NCBI RefSeq assembly: GCF_900177345.1
Contig: NZ_FWZT01000005.1
Coordinates: 248,001 to 312,000 of the forward strand
From: Pseudobacteriovorax antillogorgiicola
Lineage (GTDB): Bacteria > Bdellovibrionota_B > Oligoflexia > Oligoflexales > Oligoflexaceae
Direction of reading: 5' to 3'
DNA length: 64,000 nt
Under the pieces are notes generated by a model, which worked only from the letters and a program-made list of their open reading frames with translations, was not told where the DNA came from and made no database searches. How positions within the stretch are numbered: the first letter of the stretch is position 1; every line of letters begins with the position of its first letter. The translations under genes and the position numbers were made by a program. Positions 53,066 to 63,000 of the stretch are shown here, in pieces.

Positions 53066-53092
53066 AAAGCTTCTGTATTCCTGAGAAGCTTT
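53066..53092 (+). terminator. Hairpin between lipoprotein and CBS genes
   Basis: AAAGCTTCT and AGAAGCTTT form a perfect 9-base stem with a 9-base loop, between convergent stops at 53036 and 53110; CTTCGG follows. Confidence 0.55.
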
Positions 53093-53109
53093 CTTCGGAT
53101 GCCTATTCC

Positions 53110-53604
53110 CTAGATCCCCAAGCCAGATAGAGCATTCATAACCCGTTGCACCACTGGGTTTGCCATAAATAGTTCGCCCTTGGCTTCAGCCTCATCCAAA
53201 ATAGACTGATCTCTTTTAAGCAGTGCACTGAGAATTTGAAGCAAATCAGTCTGGGTCACCAGACTCACCAGCCGTCCTTCCTCATAGTAAGGCAAAGCTC
53301 GGACGGTTTTCTGGTTGAAAGCGAGCACCAAGTTATCTAGGGTAGACTCACCATCTACAGCATGAAGTCCCGTTTTCATAATATCCTGGGCTTGGAGAGA
53401 GTTAAAATGCTGAGGCGAAAGCATCACCGCATTAAGAATGGCATCATAGTCCACAAGGCCAACGAGGTCACCATTGCGAAGAACCGCTGCATGGTGGATT
53501 CCCTCTTTTTTCATTAGCTCGTAGACAAATTGGATATTCTCGTCACTTTCTACCGATACCAGGGACTTCTTTTTAGAAAAATCTATACAGTCTTTTACCA
53601 ACAT
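53110..53604 (-). CDS. CBS-domain pair protein
   Basis: The 164-residue protein consists of two CBS motifs: residues 1-75 (KKSLVSVESDENIQFVYELM, GDLVGLVDYDAILNAV) and 76-135 (MKTGLHAVDGESTLDNLVLA, RLVSLVTQTDLLQIL), with a short helical tail. Such small Bateman modules bind adenosine nucleotides and act as energy sensors; the partner is not evident. AAGGAG lies 7 bases before the ATG. Confidence 0.9.
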   Translation of the reverse strand: MLVKDCIDFSKKKSLVSVESDENIQFVYELMKKEGIHHAAVLRNGDLVGLVDYDAILNAVMLSPQHFNSLQAQDIMKTGLHAVDGESTLDNLVLAFNQKTVRALPYYEEGRLVSLVTQTDLLQILSALLKRDQSILDEAEAKGELFMANPVVQRVMNALSGLGI

Positions 53605-53832
53605 GACCGACTCCTTGTAGGATTTGATACAGTCTAAGCTCCTAACGGGTCTAATGCCAAATCTGTTCCAAGCTAGGCTAGACGTTCCGTCCCTCCCATC
53701 CTATCCCAGGAAACGCAGACTCTGAATACCTGATATGCCTCACGTATCACATGCGGGCTGTGCCTAGGCAGCAATCGTTTTGACCTACTGCATGATAGTT
53801 CCTACAAACCATCCCCAGTGTCTAGGGAGACC

Positions 53833-54504
53833 TTACAGGTGATCCGCCACAAAGGCTGACGCTTCTCTAGCTAATCGTTCAAGAACTTCATCAGCAGTCA
53901 CGCCGCTCCGCTTCAGAGTTTTGAAGCTATGATCAGCTCCCTTGATCACAACCATCCGCCTTCCCGTCCCGAGGCCAGCAACAACCTTTTTCATCAATGA
54001 CAGTTGTGCCAAGGCATCGCGATCCCCCTGCAAAAAAAGCATCGGACCCTCGACAGCCTTCAGGTGATCCCCTCGAACAGTGCCTTCTTTTCCTGCTGGG
54101 TGGAGGGGAAAACCAAAAAATATCAGACCTCGCACTGCTGGATTCGGCGTCTCGCTCAGGTGTAGCGAACTCATGCGCCCTCCCATAGACTTTCCCCCCA
54201 AGAATAGCGGCACATCGCCCAGATTTTCCTCGGCCCACGATATCGCTGCAGCGATGGTTGGTAAAAGCTTATTCTTGTGATCTGGACGCTTACGGCCATC
54301 GTCCATATAGGGAAATTGGTAGCGTAAAGAGGCCAACCCATTGTGGTTCAACTGCTCGGTGAGAGCTTCCATAAAAGGGTGATCCATGCCAGCACCAGCT
54401 CCATGGGCTAGCAAGATCACAGCGCGTGAGGCTCTCGGTCGATTGAGCAAGCCAGAAACTTCGCGGTCTAAACTTGGAATGTGAATGGTCACTTTAGATT
54501 GCAT
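53833..54504 (-). CDS. Alpha/beta hydrolase, KANL3/Tex30-like
   Basis: The 223-residue protein starts with VILLAHGAGAGMDHPFMEAL, the His-Gly oxyanion region of this family. The nucleophile elbow is GKSMGGRMSSL, the acid is near LQGDRDALAQL, and the catalytic His is in GADHSFKTLKRSG. Bacterial members are small cytosolic hydrolases whose substrates are mostly unknown. No signal peptide. The gene stands alone, 228 bases from the CBS gene. Confidence 0.88.
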   Translation of the reverse strand: MQSKVTIHIPSLDREVSGLLNRPRASRAVILLAHGAGAGMDHPFMEALTEQLNHNGLASLRYQFPYMDDGRKRPDHKNKLLPTIAAAISWAEENLGDVPLFLGGKSMGGRMSSLHLSETPNPAVRGLIFFGFPLHPAGKEGTVRGDHLKAVEGPMLFLQGDRDALAQLSLMKKVVAGLGTGRRMVVIKGADHSFKTLKRSGVTADEVLERLAREASAFVADHL

Positions 54505-54636
54505 GGTACTGCCTTTCTTAGCTAGCCATCGATCGTAATTCGTTTCACTGATGATCTCTACTGCCTAAGATTTTTTCTTGTGTTATCAGATTAGGGCTTA
54601 AGGTACGGTCAGCCCTCTAACTAAGAAAGGATCAAT

Positions 54637-56766
54637 ATGCGCCAGAAACTACTAGCTCTCACTTCCTTGCTCTGCCTCAGCTCCGGCATAGCCCTCGCGA
54701 CGATCAGTGCTCCCAAGGCTCCTCAAAAACCTAAGGAGTTGATCAAGCACGGTGACAAGCGAATTGATCCCTACTATTGGCTGAACGAGCGGCAAAACCC
54801 CGATGTCATCGCCTACCTTAACGCAGAAAATGATTTCACAGAAGCTCATATGTCCAAGCACGAGGCCCTTCAAGATGAGCTTTTTAACGAGATGAAATCG
54901 CGGATTAAAAAAGCTGATAGTACCGCACCGTACTATGACAATGGCTATTTTTACTACACACGAACCAGAGAGCAAGGCAACTATCGCCTCTACTGCCGCA
55001 AGAAGAGCAACCTCAACCAAGTGGAGGAGATCATGCTCGACGTGGATAAGTTGAGCCAAGATCTTCCCTATACCAGTGTCTACAATGTTAGTGTTAGCCC
55101 AAACAATCAGCTCTTGGGCTATGCTCATGATAAGGTGGGCCGAAGAATCTACTCTATTTATTTCAAGGACCTAAAAACTGGAAAGATGCTTCCTCAATTT
55201 ATTGAGAATGTCACTGGAAACTTTGTTTGGGCTAACGACTCAAAGACTTTATTCTATACCAAGCAGGATCCACAAACGCTACGCTTCAACCAAGTGTTCC
55301 GTTATTCACTCGACACCGGAAAGAGCCAGCTCGTGTTCGAAGAGAAAGATGAGGCATTCTCCGTTTACGTTGGCAAATCCGTCACCAATCGCTATATCCT
55401 TGCCGAAAGCGTGAGCACTGAAACTACTGAAACCAGGTGGGTGTCTGCCGACAGCCCTAAAGATTCCTGGACCATCTTCCACCCCAGAAAGCGAGGCCTT
55501 CGTTACGAGGTTTTCGACGGCGACGATCGGTTTTTTGTTCTAACAAATCATCAAGCTAAGAACTATCAGCTCATGTCGACACCAACTTCAAAAACATCGC
55601 TAAAGTATTGGAAAACAGTCATCAAGCACCAAGCTGATAAGCACTTGCAAAGCGCACGCGTATTTAAAGAGCACATCATTCTTCTAGAGAAAAAAGGGGG
55701 TCTAGCTCGCCTTAAGATTTTCAATCGTAAAAACAATAAATCCAGCTATATCAAATTTGATGATCCGGCTTATCGCACCAACTTTTACGTCAACGCTGTG
55801 TACGACACCAATACCTTTCTCTATAGCTATGAGTCGATGACAACACCCCCTAGCATCTATAGTTATAACTTCGACAACAAGCGGCAACAACTCATCAAAC
55901 AAAAAGATGTGTTGGGTGACTTCAATCGAAGGGACTACACCTCGAAGCGAATCTTGGCACCGGCTCGGGATGGCGCTAAAATCCCTGTCTCCATAGTGTA
56001 TCGACGAGATTTGAAGCGCAATGGCAACAATCCAACCGTTCTTTACGGCTATGGATCATACGGCTCCACTGTCGAGCCTGGGTTTAGTAGCAATCGCCTC
56101 AGTCTTCTCGATCGCGGCTTTATTTTTGCTATTGCCCACATTCGCGGTGGCGCCATGCTCGGGCGCACTTGGTACGAAGACGGCAAGCTGCTAAAGAAGA
56201 AAAACACCTTCACAGATTTTATTGATGTCAGTGAATACTTAATCCGCAATAAGTACACCAACTCAAAGAAGCTCTATGCTTCGGGAGGCAGTGCGGGAGG
56301 TCTACTGATGGGTGCTGTGATCAATATGAGGCCTGATCTTTACAATGGAGTCATTGCAGCGGTACCCTTCGTGGACGTCGTGACAACAATGCTTGATGAT
56401 AGCATTCCCCTAACGACCGGCGAATATGATGAGTGGGGTAACCCCAACAATAAGGAGTACTACAACTACATGAAGTCATACTCTCCTTATGATAATGTAG
56501 AGGCCAAGGAGTATCCCAATCTTCTAGTGACCACTGGTTTCCACGATAGCCAGGTCCAATACTGGGAACCAGCAAAATGGGTGGCCAAGCTTAGGAACTT
56601 AAAGAAGGGCGACCAGCTCGTCCTCTTAAAAACGAATATGGACGCTGGTCATGGCGGAGCTTCAGGGCGATTCAATGCCTTGAAAGAGCTAGCATTTGAC
56701 TACTCATTCATCATGGGTTTAGAGGGCATCAAACCAAAGCCAACAAAGACACCAAATTCCCTTTAA
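54637..56766 (+). CDS. Exported prolyl-oligopeptidase family (S9A) peptidase, oligopeptidase B-like
   Basis: The 709-residue protein has a signal peptide (LLALTSLLCLSSGIALA) and an N-terminal propeller (about residues 70-420). The C-terminal hydrolase domain holds YGYGSYGSTVEPGF, IAHIRGGAMLGRTWYEDG, the nucleophile GGSAGGLLMGA (Ser in G-G-S-A-G-G), and the catalytic His in AGHGGASGRF. The REEPYYW-like KRIDPYYWLNERQNP start is that of oligopeptidase B, which cuts after basic residues in short peptides. Export is unusual for cytosolic OpdB but common in predatory or proteolytic bacteria. AAAGGA lies about 6 bases before the ATG. Confidence 0.93.
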   Translation: MRQKLLALTSLLCLSSGIALATISAPKAPQKPKELIKHGDKRIDPYYWLNERQNPDVIAYLNAENDFTEAHMSKHEALQDELFNEMKSRIKKADSTAPYYDNGYFYYTRTREQGNYRLYCRKKSNLNQVEEIMLDVDKLSQDLPYTSVYNVSVSPNNQLLGYAHDKVGRRIYSIYFKDLKTGKMLPQFIENVTGNFVWANDSKTLFYTKQDPQTLRFNQVFRYSLDTGKSQLVFEEKDEAFSVYVGKSVTNRYILAESVSTETTETRWVSADSPKDSWTIFHPRKRGLRYEVFDGDDRFFVLTNHQAKNYQLMSTPTSKTSLKYWKTVIKHQADKHLQSARVFKEHIILLEKKGGLARLKIFNRKNNKSSYIKFDDPAYRTNFYVNAVYDTNTFLYSYESMTTPPSIYSYNFDNKRQQLIKQKDVLGDFNRRDYTSKRILAPARDGAKIPVSIVYRRDLKRNGNNPTVLYGYGSYGSTVEPGFSSNRLSLLDRGFIFAIAHIRGGAMLGRTWYEDGKLLKKKNTFTDFIDVSEYLIRNKYTNSKKLYASGGSAGGLLMGAVINMRPDLYNGVIAAVPFVDVVTTMLDDSIPLTTGEYDEWGNPNNKEYYNYMKSYSPYDNVEAKEYPNLLVTTGFHDSQVQYWEPAKWVAKLRNLKKGDQLVLLKTNMDAGHGGASGRFNALKELAFDYSFIMGLEGIKPKPTKTPNSL

Positions 56767-57575
56767 GGCTTCAAAACTAAAGATGCTTGGATTGCGTAGT
56801 GGTCGGAAGACTTGGCTTCGGTAATAATTGAGGCCCTTTCGACCACAAATCCACGTTGAAAGATGTGATCCAGCCTTTGGAGTTCCTTGCGATGATCTTG
56901 GCGAATCGACACGTAGCTGAGCCCGTAGTCGTCCATCACCTGGCACACTTCATTAAAGTACTTTTTCGTAAAGGTATTAAAATCGCCAGCAACAATCACC
57001 GGACCGTCAAACTCACCAATCGTTTCCATGACTTCTAGCAAATCCGCCCCAGCGCGCTTGCGACCTCTGACCAAAGGCTGATGAACATTGACAATTCGAG
57101 TTTCAACTTTGTCGATATAGTAGTGACTCACGACAGCGACTTTTGGTGTCTTAACCAAAGGCTCAGTTTTGGAGAAATGCACCACTTGGGTGCGTTCATC
57201 AAGGCTTTGCCAGCGGGATAAATTTAGCACCCCCTCTCGTAGCCCATCCATTCTTTCGTAGCTAGCGCCGTGGATTCCTTTGTAGCCATCAGGCACATAG
57301 TCAATCAAGCCATGTGGAGATGCGAGCACTTCTTGCAGGCACCAAACGTCATTGCGATGTACTATATTCATAAAATCCCGAAAGAAATCCATTCCCCCAT
57401 TGCCTTTAAACACATTCCAAACACCAATTTTTATTTGGCGACCACTGCAAGGCCCTGCCCCTTTGTCTAGGATTTTGAGATCGTCCTGAATATTGGTTTC
57501 GATTTTCAGGGCCTGATAGAAATTGTTAATTACCTTCCTAAGAGGGCGTCGGAGTTTGGGAACTTCATCAGCCAT
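56763..57575 (-). CDS. Endonuclease/exonuclease/phosphatase family protein
   Basis: ATG 57575 is chosen: GAGG lies 5 bases upstream; the frame could extend to 57650 without a ribosome site. The 270-residue protein has the EEP set: IGVWNVFKG (metal Asn), WCLQEVLASP (metal Glu), VNVHQPL, VIVAGDFNTF (Asp and Asn) and SSDHYAIQASL (catalytic Asp-His). Substrate could be DNA, phosphoinositide-like lipid or sphingomyelin; not resolved. No signal peptide with the chosen start. Its stop overlaps that of the peptidase gene by 4 bases. Confidence 0.88.
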   Translation of the reverse strand: MADEVPKLRRPLRKVINNFYQALKIETNIQDDLKILDKGAGPCSGRQIKIGVWNVFKGNGGMDFFRDFMNIVHRNDVWCLQEVLASPHGLIDYVPDGYKGIHGASYERMDGLREGVLNLSRWQSLDERTQVVHFSKTEPLVKTPKVAVVSHYYIDKVETRIVNVHQPLVRGRKRAGADLLEVMETIGEFDGPVIVAGDFNTFTKKYFNEVCQVMDDYGLSYVSIRQDHRKELQRLDHIFQRGFVVERASIITEAKSSDHYAIQASLVLKP

Positions 57576-57852
57576 AGCTACCTCGTACATGGAGAGAATC
57601 GAAAATGGAGGGTCTTTTAAGATACTAGAGTATCTACCAGATGGCTGCAAGTGACCCTGACCTCACAATTTTTTGAGAGTAAAAAAACATCTCTTAATGA
57701 CCTAACCTTGTCTAGTTTTTGGTCGCCAGCCCCGAATATTAATCAATTTTTTATTTCTAGCACACCTATCATTCGGTAATCGCAAGCATCTTCGCCGGTA
57801 TGCTTATTGCTCAACCACTAGAGGAATGGGCATCTAAGGTGAGGGAAACCAG

Positions 57853-58626
57853 ATGAAATTTTTGACTATATTAGTGATGACTGCATGGATAAACGGGTGT
57901 GGCGGCGAGTCCTCTCGGGGCGATATCCCTGAACCACGCTTTGACAGTAGCTCAGCAGATCTTGGTCAGAACGGTCTTGTGATGGCCGAGGCCACAGGGA
58001 ACCTTGAAAGCAGCGAGCAAGAAGTGGACATACTTCGAGACCAATTAGAAGCGGCTGAACAGCTCTCTGAACAAGAGCGAGCAGCCTTGGAAAAAAAGCT
58101 GGCTGAAGCTGAAGCCAAGCGCGAAGAAGCCTTGCGAGAAATCGAAGAACTACAAGCTGCCCAGCAAGAATTGGAAGCCAAGCAAATGGCATTAGAGGAA
58201 GAACTTAAACGTGCTGGACAAAATGCCATCGGCGTTCGCATCTTTCATGAGCAAGACTGTATTGATATAAGCGGTGGCTGGACTTGGGATAATATCAATG
58301 CCATTGCCTATCCCTGCCATAGCGATGATAATCAGCGTTTTCAATTCGAGTATGTCAACGATACCGATTTTCGCCTGATCGCTAAGCACAGTGGTAAGTG
58401 CCTCTTCGTTGAAGGCGCATCGAATCAGGTGGAAGCTAATATTCACCAGAAAACCTGTGCCCGCGATGGGAATCAATATGAGATCTTCACCTTTATCCAT
58501 CGCCAAGGTGATGAGGCAAAGATTCAGAGCAAGGGCTCCCAAAAGTGCTTCAAAGTTCAATCCAATAACAATTTGAGCCAAAACGATTGTAACAACATTT
58601 TCACTGTCTTCAAAATTGCGCCGTAA
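57853..58626 (+). CDS. Lipoprotein with coiled coil and ricin-B-like lectin domain
   Basis: The 257-residue product has signal MKFLTILVMTAWING-C followed by Gly. Residues about 52-120 are a strong charged coiled coil (EQLSEQERAALEKKLAEAEA, REEALREIEELQAAQQELEA). Residues about 128-257 look like a ricin-type beta-trefoil: CIDISGGWTWDNINAI, NQRFQFEYV, GKCLFVEGAS, KCFKVQSNNN, with Q/x/F repeat ends. Such lectins bind sugars; with a coiled-coil stalk it would project from the outer membrane (inference). GAGG lies about 10 bases before the ATG. Confidence 0.8.
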   Translation: MKFLTILVMTAWINGCGGESSRGDIPEPRFDSSSADLGQNGLVMAEATGNLESSEQEVDILRDQLEAAEQLSEQERAALEKKLAEAEAKREEALREIEELQAAQQELEAKQMALEEELKRAGQNAIGVRIFHEQDCIDISGGWTWDNINAIAYPCHSDDNQRFQFEYVNDTDFRLIAKHSGKCLFVEGASNQVEANIHQKTCARDGNQYEIFTFIHRQGDEAKIQSKGSQKCFKVQSNNNLSQNDCNNIFTVFKIAP

Positions 58627-58677
58627 CCACCGAACCACACCTTCGGGGCTATACGCCCCTTGAACGACTTAGAAAAA

Positions 58678-58726
58678 TTGTGATCACAAACGTCAATTTT
58701 GCACAATATATACAGTATTCTGTATA
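58678..58726. promoter_or_regulatory. Two palindromes upstream of the pentapeptide-repeat lipoprotein
   Basis: TTGTGATCACAA (58678-58689) is a perfect 12-base palindrome resembling half of a CRP/FNR-type operator. Twenty bases on, TATACAG-TATT-CTGTATA (58709-58726) is a perfect 18-base dyad. Both lie between the lectin-like and pentapeptide genes; the second one precedes the start by 127 bases. They look like binding sites for dimeric regulators, identity unknown. Confidence 0.45.
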
Positions 58727-58852
58727 CCCAAGACTAATCTTAAATCACTGTTATTAATTGGTTATTCATATTTTCCTAAAGGATTTCATGAGTTCTCCGA
58801 AGAGCTTTGTATCGTCACAACAGAACAGGTCTTCACAACCCGAGGGGAAGGA

Positions 58853-59986
58853 ATGAATACCAGGCTCAAACGAAACCCATTGCTAGTCCTTGCTCTAGTG
58901 TTTGTGGTCTCCTGCGCCAACGATCGCTCGTCGCCTGAAATCAGCCGGAAAAAGGTAACAAAGCGAGTGCTTGGCTCTGCCGAAGCCGTTCCTGATATTG
59001 ACAACCTTCCCACACCGCCAGAGAGTTCAGTTGATAGCCCAGTAGGCTCTCCTCTGTCCTTCGTCCTTCAAGCCGAGCTTGAGGAAGCTGCAAACCGAGT
59101 GACACTCACAGTGTCGCTCTATGATCAAGAGGGCTCTGACGTTCAGATCGAGGAATCTGAGACCCTTCAATGGGACCTTATAAGTAACCTGACTCCAATC
59201 AGTACTGAGCAATTGTCTGAAAACCAGCTTTCCATAACATTCGCGGGCAATAGCGATCGGGTCTATCGAGAGATTCGCCGGTCTCAGATAAGTGTCTACC
59301 TTCAGGGCCAAGAGGCTGAAACCCAGTTATCCGCTGTTGGAGTCTTGGGCTCTATGCTGGCTAGCCCACTCTACGACAACAGCCGCTTTCGAGTGTCCCC
59401 CCGAGTGACCACGGTAGACTTAGCCTGGAACTACCCCATGGACAACGGTGCAACCGCTTTCCTGATCACAAGGTCTACGGGGAATGAGCCTCATCCGCAG
59501 CCGCAAAACGGAGTCGACTACAATAACGGAACCAGTCGCCGTGCTGGCTTTATTCAGATCACAGAAGATCTTACTTACCTGAACGCCGGAGTGATTGCCT
59601 CAAGACCCTATGAATATAAAATCTGGCAAATCATGCCCGGTTTGGAATACCAGCTGGTGGGAGAATGGGGAACTTATGTGGGTTCAACATCATCCAACAA
59701 TTTCTTAGAATCTGACCTATCATCTATGAGCTTATTCGAAGCAGCTTTCAACGGAATTACTAGGACCAATCTGAATTTCGCCTTCGCAGATCTGAGACAG
59801 GCAAACTTTAGCAACGCCACACTTGATAATACGAGCTTTAAAGGCGCTAATCTCCAAGGCGTAAACTTTAGTGATGCTAGTTTTGGTGCCAATATCAGCT
59901 TCAAGGGTGCTAACCTTACTGGCGCCACCTGGATTGATGGTCGTACTTGCCTGGTCGGCTCCATAGGTCAGTGCCTCTTACCTTAA
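58853..59986 (+). CDS. Lipoprotein with C-terminal pentapeptide repeats
   Basis: The 377-residue product has signal RNPLLVLALVFVVS-C followed by Ala. A beta-rich middle (residues about 60-275) resembles fibronectin-III-like sheets (TVDLAWNYPMDNGATAFLI). Residues about 305-365 are pentapeptide repeats in the form ANFSNATLDNTSFKGANLQG and VNFSDASFGANISFKGANLT, which form a right-handed quadrilateral helix. It ends with GRTCLVGSIGQCLLP, a likely disulphide cap. GGGGAAGG lies about 3 to 5 bases before the ATG. Function unknown. Confidence 0.8.
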   Translation: MNTRLKRNPLLVLALVFVVSCANDRSSPEISRKKVTKRVLGSAEAVPDIDNLPTPPESSVDSPVGSPLSFVLQAELEEAANRVTLTVSLYDQEGSDVQIEESETLQWDLISNLTPISTEQLSENQLSITFAGNSDRVYREIRRSQISVYLQGQEAETQLSAVGVLGSMLASPLYDNSRFRVSPRVTTVDLAWNYPMDNGATAFLITRSTGNEPHPQPQNGVDYNNGTSRRAGFIQITEDLTYLNAGVIASRPYEYKIWQIMPGLEYQLVGEWGTYVGSTSSNNFLESDLSSMSLFEAAFNGITRTNLNFAFADLRQANFSNATLDNTSFKGANLQGVNFSDASFGANISFKGANLTGATWIDGRTCLVGSIGQCLLP

Positions 59987-60004
59987 GCTCGACTTACTGA
60001 AAAA

Positions 60005-63000
60005 TCACTTAATTTTACTGATGAGAGATAAAAGAATACGCTTTCGTTTTTCGGGTGTTGAACTGTAGCCGAATATATCACGATCAAAACGCACCAAATC
60101 GATCAGGTTCCGTGTTTCCTTGAGCAGTTGCCTGACAATATGATCCTTGACTTGATCAACCTGCTGCTTTAGCGCTGATTCATCTTTGACAAGTTGCGCA
60201 ATTTCGCGTCGGAGATCCCGTTCAAAATCTGGCATCTTTCTCTTGAGAACCTGCATGACTAACTCTGGCTGGTTAATAAACTCTAGCATATTAATCTGGA
60301 TCGCGCGCACCTCAAACAAGACTTTGAATAGCAGTCGCGGACTCGGCGATATTGCCAAAGCTTTCCCAATATACAGCACGCGTTGCCGACTTTCATAGAT
60401 CACTTGCTCCGTATTATCGATAAACACTAGCTCAATAGGAATATCCTGCAGCTGTTGTTCATAGGTTTCAGCCCAAGGCCAAGCGAACAGATCAGTAAAC
60501 TTAATGTACTCCCGCTCCGCCAAGAATTTATCAATAGGCATATGGAAAGACTCAGCAATCGAGTGAAGATTTACCTTTCTCTGGTAGCTTTGAACAATCT
60601 CTGGTCGACTAAACTTGATCGCCATCGTAAGCGGGGAATTCGGAATTACTGTGCCTTCATCCTTCTGTGGACCTTTCCAGGGTTCCACAAAATCAAGCCA
60701 ATTGAATTCACTTAAGAGATTAAACCCTTCTTGATCATGAAATACTCCACCTTGGATCGCTAGATACTTTTCTAGCCGAGATGGGTACGCGACTTCTTTC
60801 AACTGAGACAACAGCTTTTCCTCATCAAACCCCCTCAATATTACTCGCCAGTCTGGACCAACGACTAGCTTCGGTTGATCAGGAATCGGCGGCTTGCTAG
60901 GAGGCGTTACCGGCGGTATCGATTGATTGGCAACTGAGACTTCCGTTGGAGTTCGCCACACTTTCACTTTTTCATGGAGACTAGAAGGCTCAGGAGTCCT
61001 TGGGGTGAGAGGAGGTGTCTTCGGTTTAGCAATAATTTTAGTTTCCTGGTCCTCGCTAGAGGGCTTATTTGGTGACAACACCTGTGAAGCATCCTCTAAT
61101 TTGCCTCGATCCTCGACCTTAACTTCAGAGTCAAAAATATCATCTGATTTGTCAGACTCCTCAATGCTATTCTCAGGAGGGGCAGCATCTAATGACTCGT
61201 TATTTTCAATCGGATCAGCTTTAGCTGTAGTTCCCTCACCAAATAGGCGAGTTTCTTTATCGTCACTTGGATCCCCAAGCAAGAGTTTAGTTATCCCCGG
61301 ATCAAGTCCATCACTCGGCAGGTCATCGGTGTCTAGCCCCTGATCCACCGGGGTAACCGACTCTAAACCGGCCTCTTGTGTGGAGTTCACAATACCCTCA
61401 GCTTGTGTCTCGTCATCTTGAAGAAACGCTCTAACCACATCGTGAAGAGCGTCATCCTTCTCTACATTCATTATAGTCCGATGCTCTTCATCGGAACTTG
61501 CAGGTTTCACAGCTTCGTCACTACTGTCTTGCATGCCTGGAGAGATATCATTGATCTCATCAGATTGTTTGATAACAGGCTCCTGATCGTGATCAGTGCT
61601 TTGGACATTATCTTCCGGTCCAGGAATGCTAAGTCCGAAGTTAAGCTCTAGGGGGTCTTGATCATCTTCTAAGGGGTCGATCTTTGTTTTTTCAGGGGGG
61701 AAGGCACCTTCAGAAAATTGAGGGATCGGTGCAATATTAGTTTCTCCTGATAGATCACCAAGGTCCAATATCGCTGTCGAATCCCGCATTTCACCGAATT
61801 CAGTCTTCTTTTTGGTAGGTATATCAGGTTGCTCAATGATCTGAGTTTTGTCTTGTTTTTTCCCCCTAGAGAACATAAGTGGCATCGCCTCAATCTGAGT
61901 CGCCTCACGCTCTTTCTCTTTCGCTAGGACTTCATCAAGATCTAGGATTCTTGTGTGTTTATCACCAACGTCATGATCAGAGAGTGGAGTCGGTGACACA
62001 GGACTGGGATTGATCGAACCTGATACAATACTAGTCTTGTCTAAGTCTTGACGACTTTCAGTTTTCGAGCCTTGTTCTAACACCTGGGTCTTAACACTTT
62101 CTTGAGGGGCATCATCTACTGCGGTTGGTGTCATGGGCTTGGCCGGAACTTTTTCGTCTTTGTTATTGAACTCATCAGCAAACACTAAACCAGTGCCACC
62201 ATCAGCAAACACGGCGCTTAAAGCTTCGGCTTGCTCTGAAAAGTCCAGTATGGTTGCTCCCGGCATGGGGCGATGATCTCGTTTGGGTTTGGCTAGCTTA
62301 AAGTTAGGAAGCACATCACTCTTATCGAGTTCGCGAGCCACACCTCTAAAATCTTTGAGTAACGACTCCATAGTCAGGGGAAACGACCCTAGAAGCTCAA
62401 GGTTATGATTAATCTTTGGAATAATTTCATAGAGAAGCTCATACAGCTCCGCCTTGAGACTCAAGGTAGACTTCAAAAAGTATAACGGAATCCATATGCG
62501 ATCGATGTTGTTATCATTTTGATAGATCTCATGGAGGATCTGGTGCACCTCCTTAGTATTTTCATCAGCAGAGAATAGACATAAAGCATACTCCATCTTA
62601 ACATCCTGTTGAATCCGCTCTGGAATGCGCTCGATGACTTTATGTGCCTCTTTTAGAAATAGTTTCAATCGCTCATCATCGGATAAAAAGTCCTGGGTGT
62701 CATGATAGAATTTTTCCCAGCTATTCCGTGAGTTCAATTGCTCTAAATAGAGCAACCAGTAATGCAAAGCACGATCTATATCCCCTTCGCGATAGCAGTG
62801 ACGAAATAGGGCCCACAGCACATCCGAGAAAGAAATATCATAGCCGAGGCTTAGCTCAGCATACCGCTGGAGATTTTGATAGTCTCCCTTCTCGAGCAAA
62901 ACATGTTGCTTTGTCTCTACAATCTGTTCAACCTGGGTGCGATTTCTGGGCTCCTCTAGGAGCCATTTCATGATCTTGGCATAGAAGTCCAGATCAGCCA

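Noticed and set aside
53760-53769. TGCCTAGGCA palindrome upstream of the CBS gene
   Set aside because: Ten bases only and isolated; expected by chance at this length.
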